64,000 nucleotides of DNA from Xanthomonas pisi DSM 18956 (GCF_001010415.1 NZ_JPLE01000012.1:58329-122328); one strand, 5' to 3'. Counted from the stretch's first letter, positions 20,684 through 30,211 are shown. Numbers and translations are program-made. The notes: a model not told the origin generated them from the letters alone.

Positions 20684-21468
20684 TGGCAAGAATCAATCTA
20701 TTGCCCTGGCGCGCCGAGCGCCGGAAAGCGCGCGAGCGTGAGTTCTATTCGATGCTCGGCTTCGCCGCGCTCGGTGGCGTGCTGCTGTCGGCGCTGATCT
20801 GGTTCTACTACGACGCGCAGATCAGCGGCCAGACCGAGCGCAATGCGTTCCTGACCGCCGAGATCGACAAGGTCAAGGCGCAGAACGAAGAGATCAAGGA
20901 ACTCGACAAGAAGAAGGACCGCCTGCTTGCGCGCAAGAAGGTGATCGAAGAACTGCAGGCCAACCGCTCGCAGATGGTGCATCTGTTCGATTCGCTGGTC
21001 CGCACCATTCCCGATGGCGTGGTGCTGACCAACATCAAGCAGGACGGCGACATCCTGACCCTGGAGGGCCGCTCGCAGTCCAATGCGCGCGTCAGTGCCT
21101 ACATGCGCAACCTCGAAGGTTCTGGCTGGATGACCAATCCGGACCTGTCGATCATCGAAGCCAAGAGCCAGGACAAGGCGGCCGGTCAGCCTGCAGCCTC
21201 TTCGATGGAGACCAAGGCACTGCCTTACGTGTTCACGCTGAAGGTCAAGCTGGCCAACCCGAACGAGGCTGACAAGAACGGCGCCGCGCCCGCGGTGGTG
21301 GATCCGGCTGCACCGGGCACCGCTGCACCGGCCGCCGCGCCGGCTGGTACGACGCCTGCTGTCCCGGCAGCGGCGCCTGCGCCTGCAACGCCGCCGAGCG
21401 CACCTGCGGCTGCACCGCAGGCCGCACCGGCGCCTGCCAACCGGCCGCAGGAGGGGGCGGCGTCATGA
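20683..21468 (+). CDS. pilN: Type IV pilus assembly protein PilN
   Basis: A 261-residue bitopic inner-membrane protein. The N-terminal RINLLPWR motif (residues 3-10) is the known PilM-binding peptide. A membrane span covers about residues 24-42, then a coiled coil (about 50-95) and a ferredoxin-like periplasmic domain. The last 60 residues or so (about 198-261) are an Ala/Pro-rich low-complexity tail that is longer than in Pseudomonas PilN. It overlaps pilM by one base and pilO by four (ATGA), so translation of the alignment subcomplex is coupled. Confidence 0.93.
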
Positions 21469-22130
21469 GTAAGAAATCATTCAAGCTCAGCGATCTGGAC
21501 TTCAACAACATCGGTGGTTGGCCGCAGTAGGCACGTATCGTGTTCTGCGTGGTGGTCGGCCTGTTCATCATGGTGCTGGCCTGGTTCCTGCTGATCAGCG
21601 GCAAGCGCGATGAGCTGGAGGGGCTGGAAGGCACCGAATCCCAGCTGCGCACCGAGTTCGAGACCCAGCAGGGGCGTGCGGTGAACCTGGAGCCGCTCAA
21701 GCAGCAGCTCGCGCAGATGGAGCAGGTGCTGCAGCAGATGCTGCGTCAGCTGCCCAGCAAGACCGAAATGCCGGACCTGATCATCGACATCTCGCAGACC
21801 GCGCTGTCCAGCGGCTTGTCGAATGAGTTGTTCCAGCCGGGCCCGGAGTCGCCGAAGGAGTTCTACGCCGAGAAGCCGATCGCCCTGCGCATGGTGGGCA
21901 GTTATCACCAGTTCGGTGCCTTCGTCAGCGGTGTGGCCTCGTTGCCGCGTGTGGTGATCCTGACCATGCACGACATCAACCTCAAGCCCAAGGACGCCAA
22001 GGCCGGCATCACGCCGCGCGGTGCGCTGGAGCTGTCCGGCACGGTCAAGACCTATCGTTATCTGGACGATGAGGAAATGGCCGAGCAGGAGAAGGCGGCG
22101 GCCGATGCTGCGAAGAAGGGCGGCCAATGA
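21465..22130 (+). pseudogene. pilO: Type IV pilus assembly protein PilO, interrupted by an amber codon
   Basis: The frame starts at ATG 21465, overlapping the pilN stop. It reads the family N-terminus (SDLDFNNIGGWPQ), then meets TAG at 21528-21530 (codon 22). The same frame then continues uninterrupted to 22130 through ARIVF, a membrane span, a coiled coil and the periplasmic PilO domain. Homologues as I know them have Gln at this place, so a CAG to TAG change is the simplest explanation. GTG at 21540 (codon 26) could restart translation: AGG lies 8 bp upstream, and this would give 196 residues that still include the whole membrane span. So function may be lost, or kept with a shortened cytoplasmic tail. 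Confidence 0.85.
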
Positions 22131-22660
22131 CCATGAAATTGCTCAAGATCCTGTCCTGCATGGCGCTAATTGCAGTATTGCCGGCATGCACGCGCGGCGT
22201 GACCAGTACCCCAGGCGATGCGCCGAATCTGGAAGCCTGGGTGGCCGAGGTGCGTGCGCGTCCTGCGCCGCCGCTGGAGCCGCTGCCGGTGATGCAGCAG
22301 TTCGAGACGTTCGAATATTCGGCGCAAGTGATGCGCGACCCGTTCAGCGATGCCTGGGTCAGCGCGGAAGGCAGCAACGGTACCCGTCCGGACCCGAACC
22401 GGCGCAAGGAACCGTTGGAAGCCTTTCCGCTCGACGCCCTCGACATGGTGGGGACCATTGGAGGCGGCTCGGGCCTGATCGCACTGGTGATGGCGCCTGA
22501 CAAGGTGACGTATCGGGTGCGGCCGGGTGTGTATCTGGGACAGAGCGATGGCCGGGTGACCGGGGTCTACGAAGACCGCATCGAGCTGATTGAACTTGTG
22601 CCGGACGGTGCGGGTGGATGGCTTGAACGGCCGGCCGCGCTCGCATTGGATGATCAATAA
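22127..22660 (+). CDS. pilP: Type IV pilus assembly lipoprotein PilP
   Basis: A 177-residue inner-membrane lipoprotein. The signal peptide ends in a lipobox LPAC with Cys at residue 21 (19 if the second ATG at 22133 is used). PilP bridges PilNO to the secretin PilQ through a flexible N-terminal segment and a C-terminal HR-like beta domain (about residues 75-165: FPLDALDMVGTIG, YRVRPGVYLGQSDGRV). It overlaps the end of pilO by four bases. The N-terminal linker is Pro-rich, as is usual for the family. Confidence 0.93.
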   Translation: MTMKLLKILSCMALIAVLPACTRGVTSTPGDAPNLEAWVAEVRARPAPPLEPLPVMQQFETFEYSAQVMRDPFSDAWVSAEGSNGTRPDPNRRKEPLEAFPLDALDMVGTIGGGSGLIALVMAPDKVTYRVRPGVYLGQSDGRVTGVYEDRIELIELVPDGAGGWLERPAALALDDQ

Positions 22661-22679
22661 AGTGATAGGGGATAGCACG

Positions 22680-24629
22680 ATGACGTTTTCCAATGCCCAG
22701 CGGCTGCGTCCGGTTCGACGCCACGCGATGCTCCAGGCTTGCGCGTTGGGGTTCGCGTTGGCGCTGGCCAGTGGCAGCTCGTTCGCCGCCGCCGCGCTGA
22801 ACCAGCCTGCGCAGGATCCTGCCAAGGTCGCTCCGGCGAGCCTGGCGGTGTCCAAGATCGATTTCAAACGCGGCGAAGATGGCGCGGGCCGTCTGATCCT
22901 GAAGTTCGACGGCCAGGGCGCCAGCCCGGACCTGCGTACCCAGGGCGACAGCGTGCTGGTGGACATCAGCAACGCCACGTTGCCGCCGGAACTGCAGCGC
23001 CCTCTCAATGTCACCGACTTTGCGACGCCGGTGCAGCGGGTGGAAGTGAAGCCGTCGGGTTCCGGTTCGCAGCTGGTGCTGTCGACCAAGGGTGCGTTCG
23101 ACTCGCTGGCCTATCAGACCGGCAACGAGTACGTGGTCGAAATCACCCCGCGCAAGGGCCAGCCGGCCGTTGGTGGCGTGAGTGCGGCATCGGTGACCCA
23201 GGCTGCCGCCCAGATCGCCGCGCGCGGCTATAGCGGCCGCCCGGTGACGTTCAACTTCCAGGACGTGCCGGTGCGCACTGTGCTGCAGCTGATCGCCGAG
23301 GAGTCGAACCTCAACATCGTCGCTTCCGACACCGTGCAGGGCAACGTCACGCTGCGCCTGATGAACGTGCCGTGGGACCAGGCGCTGGACATCGTGTTGC
23401 GGGCCAAGGGTCTGGACAAGCGCCGCGACGGTGGCGTGGTCTGGGTCGCCCCGCAGCCGGAGCTGGCCAAGTTCGAGCAGGACAAGGAAGACGCCCGCAT
23501 CGCGATCGAAAACCGCGAAGACCTGATCACCGATTACGTGCAGATCAACTACCACAACGCGGCGGTGATCTTTAAGGCGCTGACCGAGGCCAAGGGCATT
23601 GGCGGTGGTGGTGGCGGTGGTGGTGGCCAGGGCGGACAAGGCGGTGCAGGGCAGCAGGACAATGGCTTCCTGTCGCCGCGCGGCCGCCTGGTGGCGGACG
23701 AGCGCACCAACACCTTGATGATCAGCGATATCCCGAAGAAGGTCGCGCAGATGCGCGAGCTGATCTCGCATATCGATCGCCCGGTGGATCAGGTGCTGAT
23801 CGAAAGCCGGATCGTCATCGCGACCGATACGTTTGCACGCGATCTTGGTGCACGATTCGGCGTGACGGGGGCGACGGGACGAGGAATTCTGAGCGGCTCT
23901 CTCGAAAGCAATGTCAACTATCTCAATACCTCCGCGCAGCGTCAGAATGAGATTGCTAATGGCGGCACTAGCACGACGCTGCCCGCGCATCTGTTCCCGT
24001 CCGGTCTGAACGTTGATCTTGGAGCTGGCGGCTTCACGAACAGCGGTGCAGCAGGTCTCGCGTACACCCTGTTGGGTTCGCATTTCAACCTTGATATCGA
24101 GTTGTCTGCGATGCAGGAAGAAGGTCGCGGTGAAGTCGTTTCAAATCCACGTATCGTGACCGCCAACCAGCGTGAGGGCGTGATCAAGCAGGGTCGCGAA
24201 ATCGGCTATGTGACGATCAGCGGCGCGGGCGTCGCGGGCGGTGGGTCGCAGGCCAATGTGCAGTTCAAGGAAGTTTTGCTCGAACTGAAAGTCACGCCGA
24301 CGATTACCAACGACAATCGCGTCTTTCTTAATATGAACGTCAAGAAGGATGAGGTTGCGCGATTTATTGATCTGCCGCAGTACGGCACCGTGCCGGAAAT
24401 CAACCGTCGGGAAGTCAATACGGCGGTATTGGTAGGTGACGGCGAGACGGTAGTGATCGGTGGTGTCTACGAGTTCACGGATCGGGAGAGCGTGTCGAAG
24501 GTGCCGTTCCTGGGCGACATCCCGTTCCTGGGCAATTTGTTCAAGAAGCGTGGACGCAGCAAGGAAAAGGCCGAGTTGCTGGTCTTTGTCACCCCAAAGG
24601 TGTTGCGGGTGGCGAGCGCAGCGCGGTAA
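22680..24629 (+). CDS. pilQ: Type IV pilus secretin PilQ
   Basis: A 649-residue outer-membrane secretin through which the pilus passes. It has a signal peptide (about 1-37), an AMIN domain (about 55-150) for peptidoglycan binding, an STN/N0 domain (about 190-245) and an N1 domain, with a Gly/Gln-rich loop at about 307-327. The secretin domain (about 380-640) ends with VPFLGDIPFLGNLFKKR. ATG 22680 begins the signal peptide and follows GGGGAT. Codon use changes sharply at about 23825-24480 (residues about 382-600): G+C drops to about 45-52% in sampled 60-bp lines, against about 65% around it. This suggests replacement by recombination or a different selection regime. A terminator follows the gene. 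Confidence 0.94.
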   Translation: MTFSNAQRLRPVRRHAMLQACALGFALALASGSSFAAAALNQPAQDPAKVAPASLAVSKIDFKRGEDGAGRLILKFDGQGASPDLRTQGDSVLVDISNATLPPELQRPLNVTDFATPVQRVEVKPSGSGSQLVLSTKGAFDSLAYQTGNEYVVEITPRKGQPAVGGVSAASVTQAAAQIAARGYSGRPVTFNFQDVPVRTVLQLIAEESNLNIVASDTVQGNVTLRLMNVPWDQALDIVLRAKGLDKRRDGGVVWVAPQPELAKFEQDKEDARIAIENREDLITDYVQINYHNAAVIFKALTEAKGIGGGGGGGGGQGGQGGAGQQDNGFLSPRGRLVADERTNTLMISDIPKKVAQMRELISHIDRPVDQVLIESRIVIATDTFARDLGARFGVTGATGRGILSGSLESNVNYLNTSAQRQNEIANGGTSTTLPAHLFPSGLNVDLGAGGFTNSGAAGLAYTLLGSHFNLDIELSAMQEEGRGEVVSNPRIVTANQREGVIKQGREIGYVTISGAGVAGGGSQANVQFKEVLLELKVTPTITNDNRVFLNMNVKKDEVARFIDLPQYGTVPEINRREVNTAVLVGDGETVVIGGVYEFTDRESVSKVPFLGDIPFLGNLFKKRGRSKEKAELLVFVTPKVLRVASAAR

Positions 24630-24643
24630 ACGCACTGCATGAA

Positions 24644-24676
24644 GAAGAAGGTCGCGAAAGCGGCCTTCTTCGTTTT
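24644..24676 (+). terminator. Rho-independent terminator after pilQ
   Basis: A 12-bp stem GAAGAAGGTCGC with inverse GCGGCCTTCTTC (one G-T pair) and a GAAA-type loop, followed by GTTTTC. Confidence 0.85.
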
Positions 24677-24912
24677 CAGGGCCTACGTCGTTTTGGAGGC
24701 GGCTTGAACGCTGGCAAGCATGGATCCTGGCGCGGTCCACGCCCGGTCGAATGCATCTATCCAGATGTCTTCCCTCAGTTTTGCCCCGCGCAGTTAACCG
24801 GTAAATGGTCGCGCCCGCGATGGCTTGGGTAGGAGCATGACCCCGGTCACTCACTGAACCTCCCGCCATCGGCAAATGAACCAATCGCGCTCGAATCGGT
24901 CACACTGGGTCT

Positions 24913-25932
24913 ATGAATGCACCGCCGCTACTGCCCCCCGAAGCCGCTGCCGCGCCCGCCGAGGACCGGCTGCATCGTCAATTCACCTCCTTGCGCGAGT
25001 CGCTGGCGCAGCGCATCGTCGGTCAGTCGGCGCTGGTCGAGCGGCTGCTGATCGCGTTGCTGGCCGATGGGCATCTGCTGGTCGAAGGTGCGCCCGGGCT
25101 GGCCAAGACCACCGCGATCCGGGCGCTGGCCTCGCGACTGGAAGCCGACTTCGCGCGGGTGCAGTTCACCCCGGATCTGCTGCCGGCCGATCTGACCGGC
25201 ACCGAAATCTGGCGTCCGCAGGACAGCCGATTCGAGTTCATGCCAGGGCCGATCTTCCACCCCATCCTGCTGGCCGACGAAATCAACCGCGCGCCGGCCA
25301 AGGTGCAGTCCGCATTGCTGGAGGCCATGGGCGAGCGGCAAGTGACGGTAGGTCGTCATACCTATGCGCTGCCGCAGCTGTTCCTGGTGATGGCGACGCA
25401 GAACCCGATCGAGCAGGAAGGCACGTTCCCGTTGCCAGAGGCGCAGCTGGATCGTTTCCTGATGCATGTGCGTATCGGTTACCCGCAGGCCGATGCAGAG
25501 GCGGAGATCCTGCGCCTGGCACGCGAGGCGGCACGCGACACGCTTGAAAAGCACGAGACCGTCCCCGACAAGATCCCGCTGGAAGATGTCTTCGCGGCAC
25601 GACGCGTGGTGCTGGACGTGCATCTGGCACCACAGCTCGAGCGCTATCTGATCGAAATCGTGCTGGCCTCGCGCGACCCGCAACGCTACGACCCGGCATT
25701 GGCACGGCGCATCGCCTGGGGTGCGAGCCCGCGCGGCTCGATTGCACTGGAGCGCTGTGCGCGTGCGCGTGCGTGGCTGGCCGGGCGCGACTACGTGACC
25801 CCGGACGACATTCGCGCCATCGCGCCGGACGTGCTGCGCCACCGCGTCCTGCCCAGCTACGAAGCCACGGCGGAAGGCTGGGATGGCGAACGCCTGGTGG
25901 CCGCGTTGCTGGACAAGATTCCGTTGCCCTGA
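24913..25932 (+). CDS. MoxR family AAA+ ATPase
   Basis: A 339-residue MoxR ATPase, a chaperone-like partner of von Willebrand factor A proteins. Walker A is GAPGLAKT (about residues 59-66), Walker B is LLADEIN and sensor 1 is MATQNPIEQEGTF. The C-terminal lid domain carries RRIAWGASPRGSIAL. It heads a six-gene operon (DUF58, DUF4381, BatA, BatB/C and BatD follow) of the Bat type. A direct effector is not evident from sequence. About 280 bp without a gene lies between it and pilQ and holds the pilQ terminator. Confidence 0.9.
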   Translation: MNAPPLLPPEAAAAPAEDRLHRQFTSLRESLAQRIVGQSALVERLLIALLADGHLLVEGAPGLAKTTAIRALASRLEADFARVQFTPDLLPADLTGTEIWRPQDSRFEFMPGPIFHPILLADEINRAPAKVQSALLEAMGERQVTVGRHTYALPQLFLVMATQNPIEQEGTFPLPEAQLDRFLMHVRIGYPQADAEAEILRLAREAARDTLEKHETVPDKIPLEDVFAARRVVLDVHLAPQLERYLIEIVLASRDPQRYDPALARRIAWGASPRGSIALERCARARAWLAGRDYVTPDDIRAIAPDVLRHRVLPSYEATAEGWDGERLVAALLDKIPLP

Positions 25933-25978
25933 TCGGGCAGCGGGTTGCCGAGGTCTGCCGCCCTCTCGCCCGACTCCG

Positions 25979-26917
25979 ATGTCTTCGATGCCGTCTTCCT
26001 CCTCCGCGAATCCTGCCTCGTCCGTTGCCGGCGATGGCCTGCGCCCGAGCCTTGCCGAGTTGATCGCATTGCGCGGCACCGCGCTGCATCGCGGGCAGCC
26101 CGGGCGTGGCCGGCATGGGCTGGTGGGGCCGGTGCCGGCCGCCACCCGCGGGCGTGGGATGGAATACGCCGAGTCGCGTGAATACGTGGCCGGCGACGAT
26201 GCGCGCCATATCGACTGGCGCGTCACCGCACGTACCGGACGCGCCCATACCAAGCTGTTTCAGGCCGAGCGCGAACGCTTGAGCCTGATCGTTGCAGATA
26301 CCTCGCCTGCGCTCTTCTTCGGAACGCGGGTGCGCTACAAGTCGGTGCAGGCGGCGCGCGCCGGCGCGGTGGCGGCATGGCTGGCGCAGCGGCAGGGCGA
26401 CCGGATTGCCGCCTTGCGCGGTACCGCCAGCGAGGCGCCGATTGCGCCGCGGTCGGGCCAGCGCGGCGTACTGCCGGTGCTGGACGCATTGGCGCGCTGG
26501 TATGCGCAACCTCCGCCTGGCGACACCGGGCTGGAGGTTGCGCTGGACCATGCTGCACGCCTGCTGCGTCCCGGTGCGCGGTTGACGGTGTTGGCCGATC
26601 CGCGCAGTGCCAGCAGGATTTCCGCGACGCGTTGGTCCGGTCTGGCGCTGCACCATGAGGTGGTGGTGATCGTGCTGGTCGATCCGCTGGAACTGTCGCC
26701 GCCAGCGCGCGCGCTGAGCTTCGATGTGCGCGGCGAGCGCATTGCGGTGGACCTGGCAAGCCAGGCGGCGCGCGCGCGTTGGCAGGCCGAGTTCGTCGCG
26801 CCGCTGGAACAGCTGGCAACGCGACTGCAATCGCGCGGCGTGCGCTTGCATCGCCTGTCCACCGACGATGCCAGCGATGCGTGGCTGAGCGGCAGTACGC
26901 TCATGCGGGGCGCATGA
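25979..26917 (+). CDS. DUF58 domain protein
   Basis: A 312-residue protein whose core EYVAGDDARHIDWRVTARTG is the DUF58 signature always found near MoxR. Such proteins have a degenerate VWA-like fold and no membrane anchor. Two start codons are possible (25979 and 25988), with Ser/Pro-rich residues in between. It starts 46 bp after moxR and its stop overlaps the DUF4381 start (ATGA), so it is part of the Bat operon. The biochemical role is not known. Confidence 0.88.
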   Translation: MSSMPSSSSANPASSVAGDGLRPSLAELIALRGTALHRGQPGRGRHGLVGPVPAATRGRGMEYAESREYVAGDDARHIDWRVTARTGRAHTKLFQAERERLSLIVADTSPALFFGTRVRYKSVQAARAGAVAAWLAQRQGDRIAALRGTASEAPIAPRSGQRGVLPVLDALARWYAQPPPGDTGLEVALDHAARLLRPGARLTVLADPRSASRISATRWSGLALHHEVVVIVLVDPLELSPPARALSFDVRGERIAVDLASQAARARWQAEFVAPLEQLATRLQSRGVRLHRLSTDDASDAWLSGSTLMRGA

Positions 26918-27381
26918 CGATGGCGCCGCAAGCGCTTCCGCTGCGCGATGTCCATCTGCCGCCGTCGCCATCGTGGTGGCCGTTGGCACCGGGGTGGTGG
27001 CTGGTGATCGCCGCGGTCGTGCTGGTGCTGGCGGGTGCGTGGTTCTGGTGGTGGCGCCGTCGTCGGCAGCAGCGCCGCTGGTTGGCTGCCTTCGATGCCG
27101 AGCTGCAGCGTGCGACAGCGCCCGCGCAGCGCCTGGCGAGCTTGTCGATGCTGTTGCGCCGCGCGGCGCGCACGGTGGATGCGCAGGCCGATCGCTTGCA
27201 GGGCGAGGCGTGGTTGCAGTTTCTGGATGGGCGCAAGAGCAAGACGCAGGCGTTTTCTCAGGGGCCGGGACGGGCGTTGCTCGAAGGTGGGTTTCAACGC
27301 GCACCTGCGGTGGCCGATCTGGATGCCGTGCAGGCATTGGCGCGGCGACGTTTCCTGCGGTTGATGCGGGGCCAGCGATGA
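26914..27381 (+). CDS. DUF4381 family membrane protein
   Basis: A 155-residue protein with one membrane span (about residues 21-42, flanked by WWRRRRQQRR) and a cytoplasmic helical C-terminal part (DLDAVQALARRRFLRLMR). DUF4381 proteins are found in MoxR/Bat operons. The gene overlaps both neighbours by four bases (ATGA), a sign of tight translational coupling. It has no known activity. Confidence 0.85.
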   Translation: MTMAPQALPLRDVHLPPSPSWWPLAPGWWLVIAAVVLVLAGAWFWWWRRRRQQRRWLAAFDAELQRATAPAQRLASLSMLLRRAARTVDAQADRLQGEAWLQFLDGRKSKTQAFSQGPGRALLEGGFQRAPAVADLDAVQALARRRFLRLMRGQR

Positions 27382-28385
27382 ACTGGCTGCAGTGGTCGCA
27401 ATGGCAGGATGCGCTGGCGCATTGCGCGTGGCCATGGGCGTGGTGGTTGATGCCGCTGCCGCTGCTGATGTGGTTCTGGCCGCAGCGCCGTGCCGACACG
27501 GCGGCGCTACGCGTGCCGTATGCCGATCAATTGCATGCGGTTGCCCAGGCACGGCGCGTGCCCGCCTTGCGCATGCCGCGCTGGCTGGCGTGGCTGGGCT
27601 GGTTTCTGCTGTGCGCCGCGCTGGCGCGTCCGCAGCAACTGGGCGAGGTGATCCAGCCGCCGCGCGAGGCGCGGCAGATGATGCTGGCGGTGGATCTGTC
27701 CGGCAGCATGAGCGAGCCTGACATGGTGCTGGGCGGCCATGTGGTCGACCGCCTTACCGCCGCCAAGGCGGTGTTGTCGGACTTTCTGGATCGGCGCGAC
27801 GGCGATCGTGTCGGCCTGCTGGTCTTCGGTCAGCGCGCCTATGCGCTGACACCGCTCACTGCGGACCTGACCTCGGTGCGCGACCAGCTGGCCGACAGCG
27901 TTGTCGGGTTGGCTGGACGCGAAACCGCCATTGGCGATGCGATCGCGTTGTCGGTCAAGCGGCTGCGCGAGCAGAAGCAGGGCCAGCGCGTGGTGGTGTT
28001 GCTCACCGATGGCGTCAATACCGCCGGCGTGCTCAACCCGTTGAAGGCGGCCGAACTGGCCAAGGCGGAGGGCGTGCGTGTGCACACCATCGCCTTCGGC
28101 GGCAGCGGCGGTTACTCGTTGTTCGGCGTGCCGATCCCGGCGGGCGGCAACGACGATATCGATGAAGCGGGCTTGCGCAAGATTGCCGAGCAGACCGGCG
28201 GGCGGTTCTTCCGCGCCCGCGATACCGAAGAGCTGGCCGGCATCTATGCCGAGCTGGACCGGCTTGAGCCGGTGAAGGCGGTCGGCCCGTCGGTGCAGCC
28301 GCGTGTGGAGCGTTACGCCTGGCCATTGGGCGCTGCCATGCTGGTTGCGTTGCTCGCCTACGTGCTGCCGCGGAGATGGCGATGA
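27378..28385 (+). CDS. BatA-like VWA domain protein
   Basis: A 335-residue inner-membrane protein with two N-terminal spans (about 18-34 and 68-83), a von Willebrand factor A domain and a C-terminal span (about 311-329). The MIDAS motif is complete (D106-x-S108-x-S110 in VDLSGSMS, with T and D later in LLTDGVNTAG). The VWA domain is placed in the periplasm by the flanking spans. It overlaps DUF4381 upstream and batB downstream. In other bacteria Bat proteins affect stress tolerance, but the mechanism is unsettled. Confidence 0.88.
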   Translation: MNWLQWSQWQDALAHCAWPWAWWLMPLPLLMWFWPQRRADTAALRVPYADQLHAVAQARRVPALRMPRWLAWLGWFLLCAALARPQQLGEVIQPPREARQMMLAVDLSGSMSEPDMVLGGHVVDRLTAAKAVLSDFLDRRDGDRVGLLVFGQRAYALTPLTADLTSVRDQLADSVVGLAGRETAIGDAIALSVKRLREQKQGQRVVVLLTDGVNTAGVLNPLKAAELAKAEGVRVHTIAFGGSGGYSLFGVPIPAGGNDDIDEAGLRKIAEQTGGRFFRARDTEELAGIYAELDRLEPVKAVGPSVQPRVERYAWPLGAAMLVALLAYVLPRRWR

Positions 28386-30211
28386 ACGCGCTGCCCGAAG
28401 CACTGACCGCCTTGCATCTGCTGCGCCCGGATTGGCTGTGGGCGCTGTTGCTGATCGTGCCGGCAGCGCTGCTGTGGCACCTGCGTCGACGCAGTGCCAA
28501 CGTGTGGCGTCACAGCGTCGATGCGCATCTGCTGCCGGCCTTGCTGGTGGCCGGCGGCCGGCGGGGATGGTTGGGCTTCGTGGCGGCGGCGCTGACCTAC
28601 ACGCTTGCGGTGATGGCGATGAGCGGGCCGAGCTGGCGACAGACCGAGCGCCCGGTATTTCAATCGAGCATGCCGTTGGTGGTGGTACTGGATCTGTCGT
28701 CCAGCAGCAATGCGACCGATCTGCCGCCATCGCGCCTGCTGCAGGCGCGCGCCAAACTGGCCGCGCTGCTGCGCAAGCGCGCCGGCGGCGAGGTTGCCTT
28801 GCTCGCCTATGCCGGCGAAAGCTTCACGGTTGCGCCGTTGACCGAAGACGCGGCCAATGTGGCCCTGTTTCTGGATGCGTTGTCGCCATCGGTGATGCCG
28901 GTGGACGGCAAACGTGCCGACAGGGCCATCGATGCGGCGGCCCGGCTGCTGCAGCAGGCCGGCTTCAAACAGGGCGATATCCTGCTGGTCAGCGATAGCG
29001 CGGACGGCTCGGCGGAAAGCTCCGCGCGCACCGCACGTGCGCGTGGATTCCACGTTTCCGCACTCGGGGTGGGCAGTCCGCGTGGCGCTGCCTACCGCAC
29101 CGGGAGCGGCGAGATCGCGCAGGCAAAACTGGACGAGGCAAGCCTGCGCGACCTGGCCGGGCAGGGCGGTGGGCGCTACGCGCGCATTGCGCCGGACGAC
29201 GCCGACCTGCAAGCGCTGGGTGTGCTCGATCCCGCGCAGCAGCCGCTGGCCGACGAAACCGCCGAGGCCAACGGCGGCAAGACCTGGCTCGACGAAGGCT
29301 ACTGGTTGCTGCTGCCCGTGATGCTGTTGGCGTTGCTGGCGTTCCGGCGCCGCGCCGTCGTGGCGATGGTGGCGCTGATCTGCGTGTTGCCGCTGGCCCA
29401 GCCTGCACAGGCGGCCGACGGCACATTGTGGCAACGTGCCGATCAGGTGCAGCAGCAGCGTCTGGATGCCGGCGTGCAGGCGTACCGCAAAGGTGATTTT
29501 GCCGCTGCGCAAAAAGCATTCGAAGCGGTGCCGACCGACGAGGGACTGTACAACCTGGGCAATGCGCTGGCGCGACAAGGCCAGTACGACGAGGCGATTG
29601 CCGCTTACGATCGTGCGCTCAAGCAACATCCCAGGCAGGCCGATGCGATCGCCAATCGCGCGGCGGTGGATGCAGCGCGCAAGCGGCAGCAGCGCAACGA
29701 CAAGGATGGTAAAGGCCAGTCAAAGGACCAGGATCAGTCGGGCAAGAACAAGCCTGGTCAGGATGCGTCCGGGCAAGGCCAGCAGAACGCCGAAAACGCC
29801 GGCAAGGACGGACAGAGCAAGCCAGGTGAGCAAGGCAAGCAGGACGGCAAGGACCAACCGTCCGACACGCAGGCGCCCCAGGACGGCAAGTCGCAGCAGC
29901 AACCGTCCAAGGACGGCAAGGGCGAGCAGGGCAAGCAAGACACGCCACCGCAATCGGCCGATGCCAAGGCGCAGCAGCAGGCCGACGAAGCGCAGCGTCG
30001 CAAGATGCAGCAGGCGATGGCGCAGGCTGGCGACAAGGGCGCCGATGCGAAGGGCAAGCCGGAGGACGCCATGGCAAGCGAGACGCCGGAGCAGCGCGAG
30101 CAACGCCAGGCGGTGGATGCGTGGCTACGGCGCGTGCCGGACGATCCGGGCAGCCTGCTGCGCACCAAATTCAGGCTGGAATACGAACGCAGACAACGGG
30201 ACGGACGATGA
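28382..30211 (+). CDS. BatB/BatC-like fusion: VWA plus TPR protein
   Basis: A 609-residue protein that joins two Bat parts. The N-terminal half has membrane spans (about 17-33 and 64-80) and a VWA domain with MIDAS D104-x-S106-x-S108 (LDLSSSSN). Two further spans (about 300-340) are followed by TPR repeats (about 375-425: LYNLGNALARQGQYDEAIAAYDRAL). A highly charged Gln/Lys/Asp/Gly-rich region (about 440-560) then leads to a short conserved C-terminus (VDAWLRRVPDDPGSLLRTKF). In Bacteroides and Leptospira these are separate batB and batC genes. I chose ATG 28382, which follows CGGAG and overlaps the batA stop. Confidence 0.87.
   Translation: MNALPEALTALHLLRPDWLWALLLIVPAALLWHLRRRSANVWRHSVDAHLLPALLVAGGRRGWLGFVAAALTYTLAVMAMSGPSWRQTERPVFQSSMPLVVVLDLSSSSNATDLPPSRLLQARAKLAALLRKRAGGEVALLAYAGESFTVAPLTEDAANVALFLDALSPSVMPVDGKRADRAIDAAARLLQQAGFKQGDILLVSDSADGSAESSARTARARGFHVSALGVGSPRGAAYRTGSGEIAQAKLDEASLRDLAGQGGGRYARIAPDDADLQALGVLDPAQQPLADETAEANGGKTWLDEGYWLLLPVMLLALLAFRRRAVVAMVALICVLPLAQPAQAADGTLWQRADQVQQQRLDAGVQAYRKGDFAAAQKAFEAVPTDEGLYNLGNALARQGQYDEAIAAYDRALKQHPRQADAIANRAAVDAARKRQQRNDKDGKGQSKDQDQSGKNKPGQDASGQGQQNAENAGKDGQSKPGEQGKQDGKDQPSDTQAPQDGKSQQQPSKDGKGEQGKQDTPPQSADAKAQQQADEAQRRKMQQAMAQAGDKGADAKGKPEDAMASETPEQREQRQAVDAWLRRVPDDPGSLLRTKFRLEYERRQRDGR

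Noticed and set aside
23600..23660. Gly-codon tract in pilQ considered as a slippage-prone phase-variation site
   Set aside because: The GGT/GGC codons form a short imperfect run without a homopolymer or a perfect unit repeat long enough to support phase variation.
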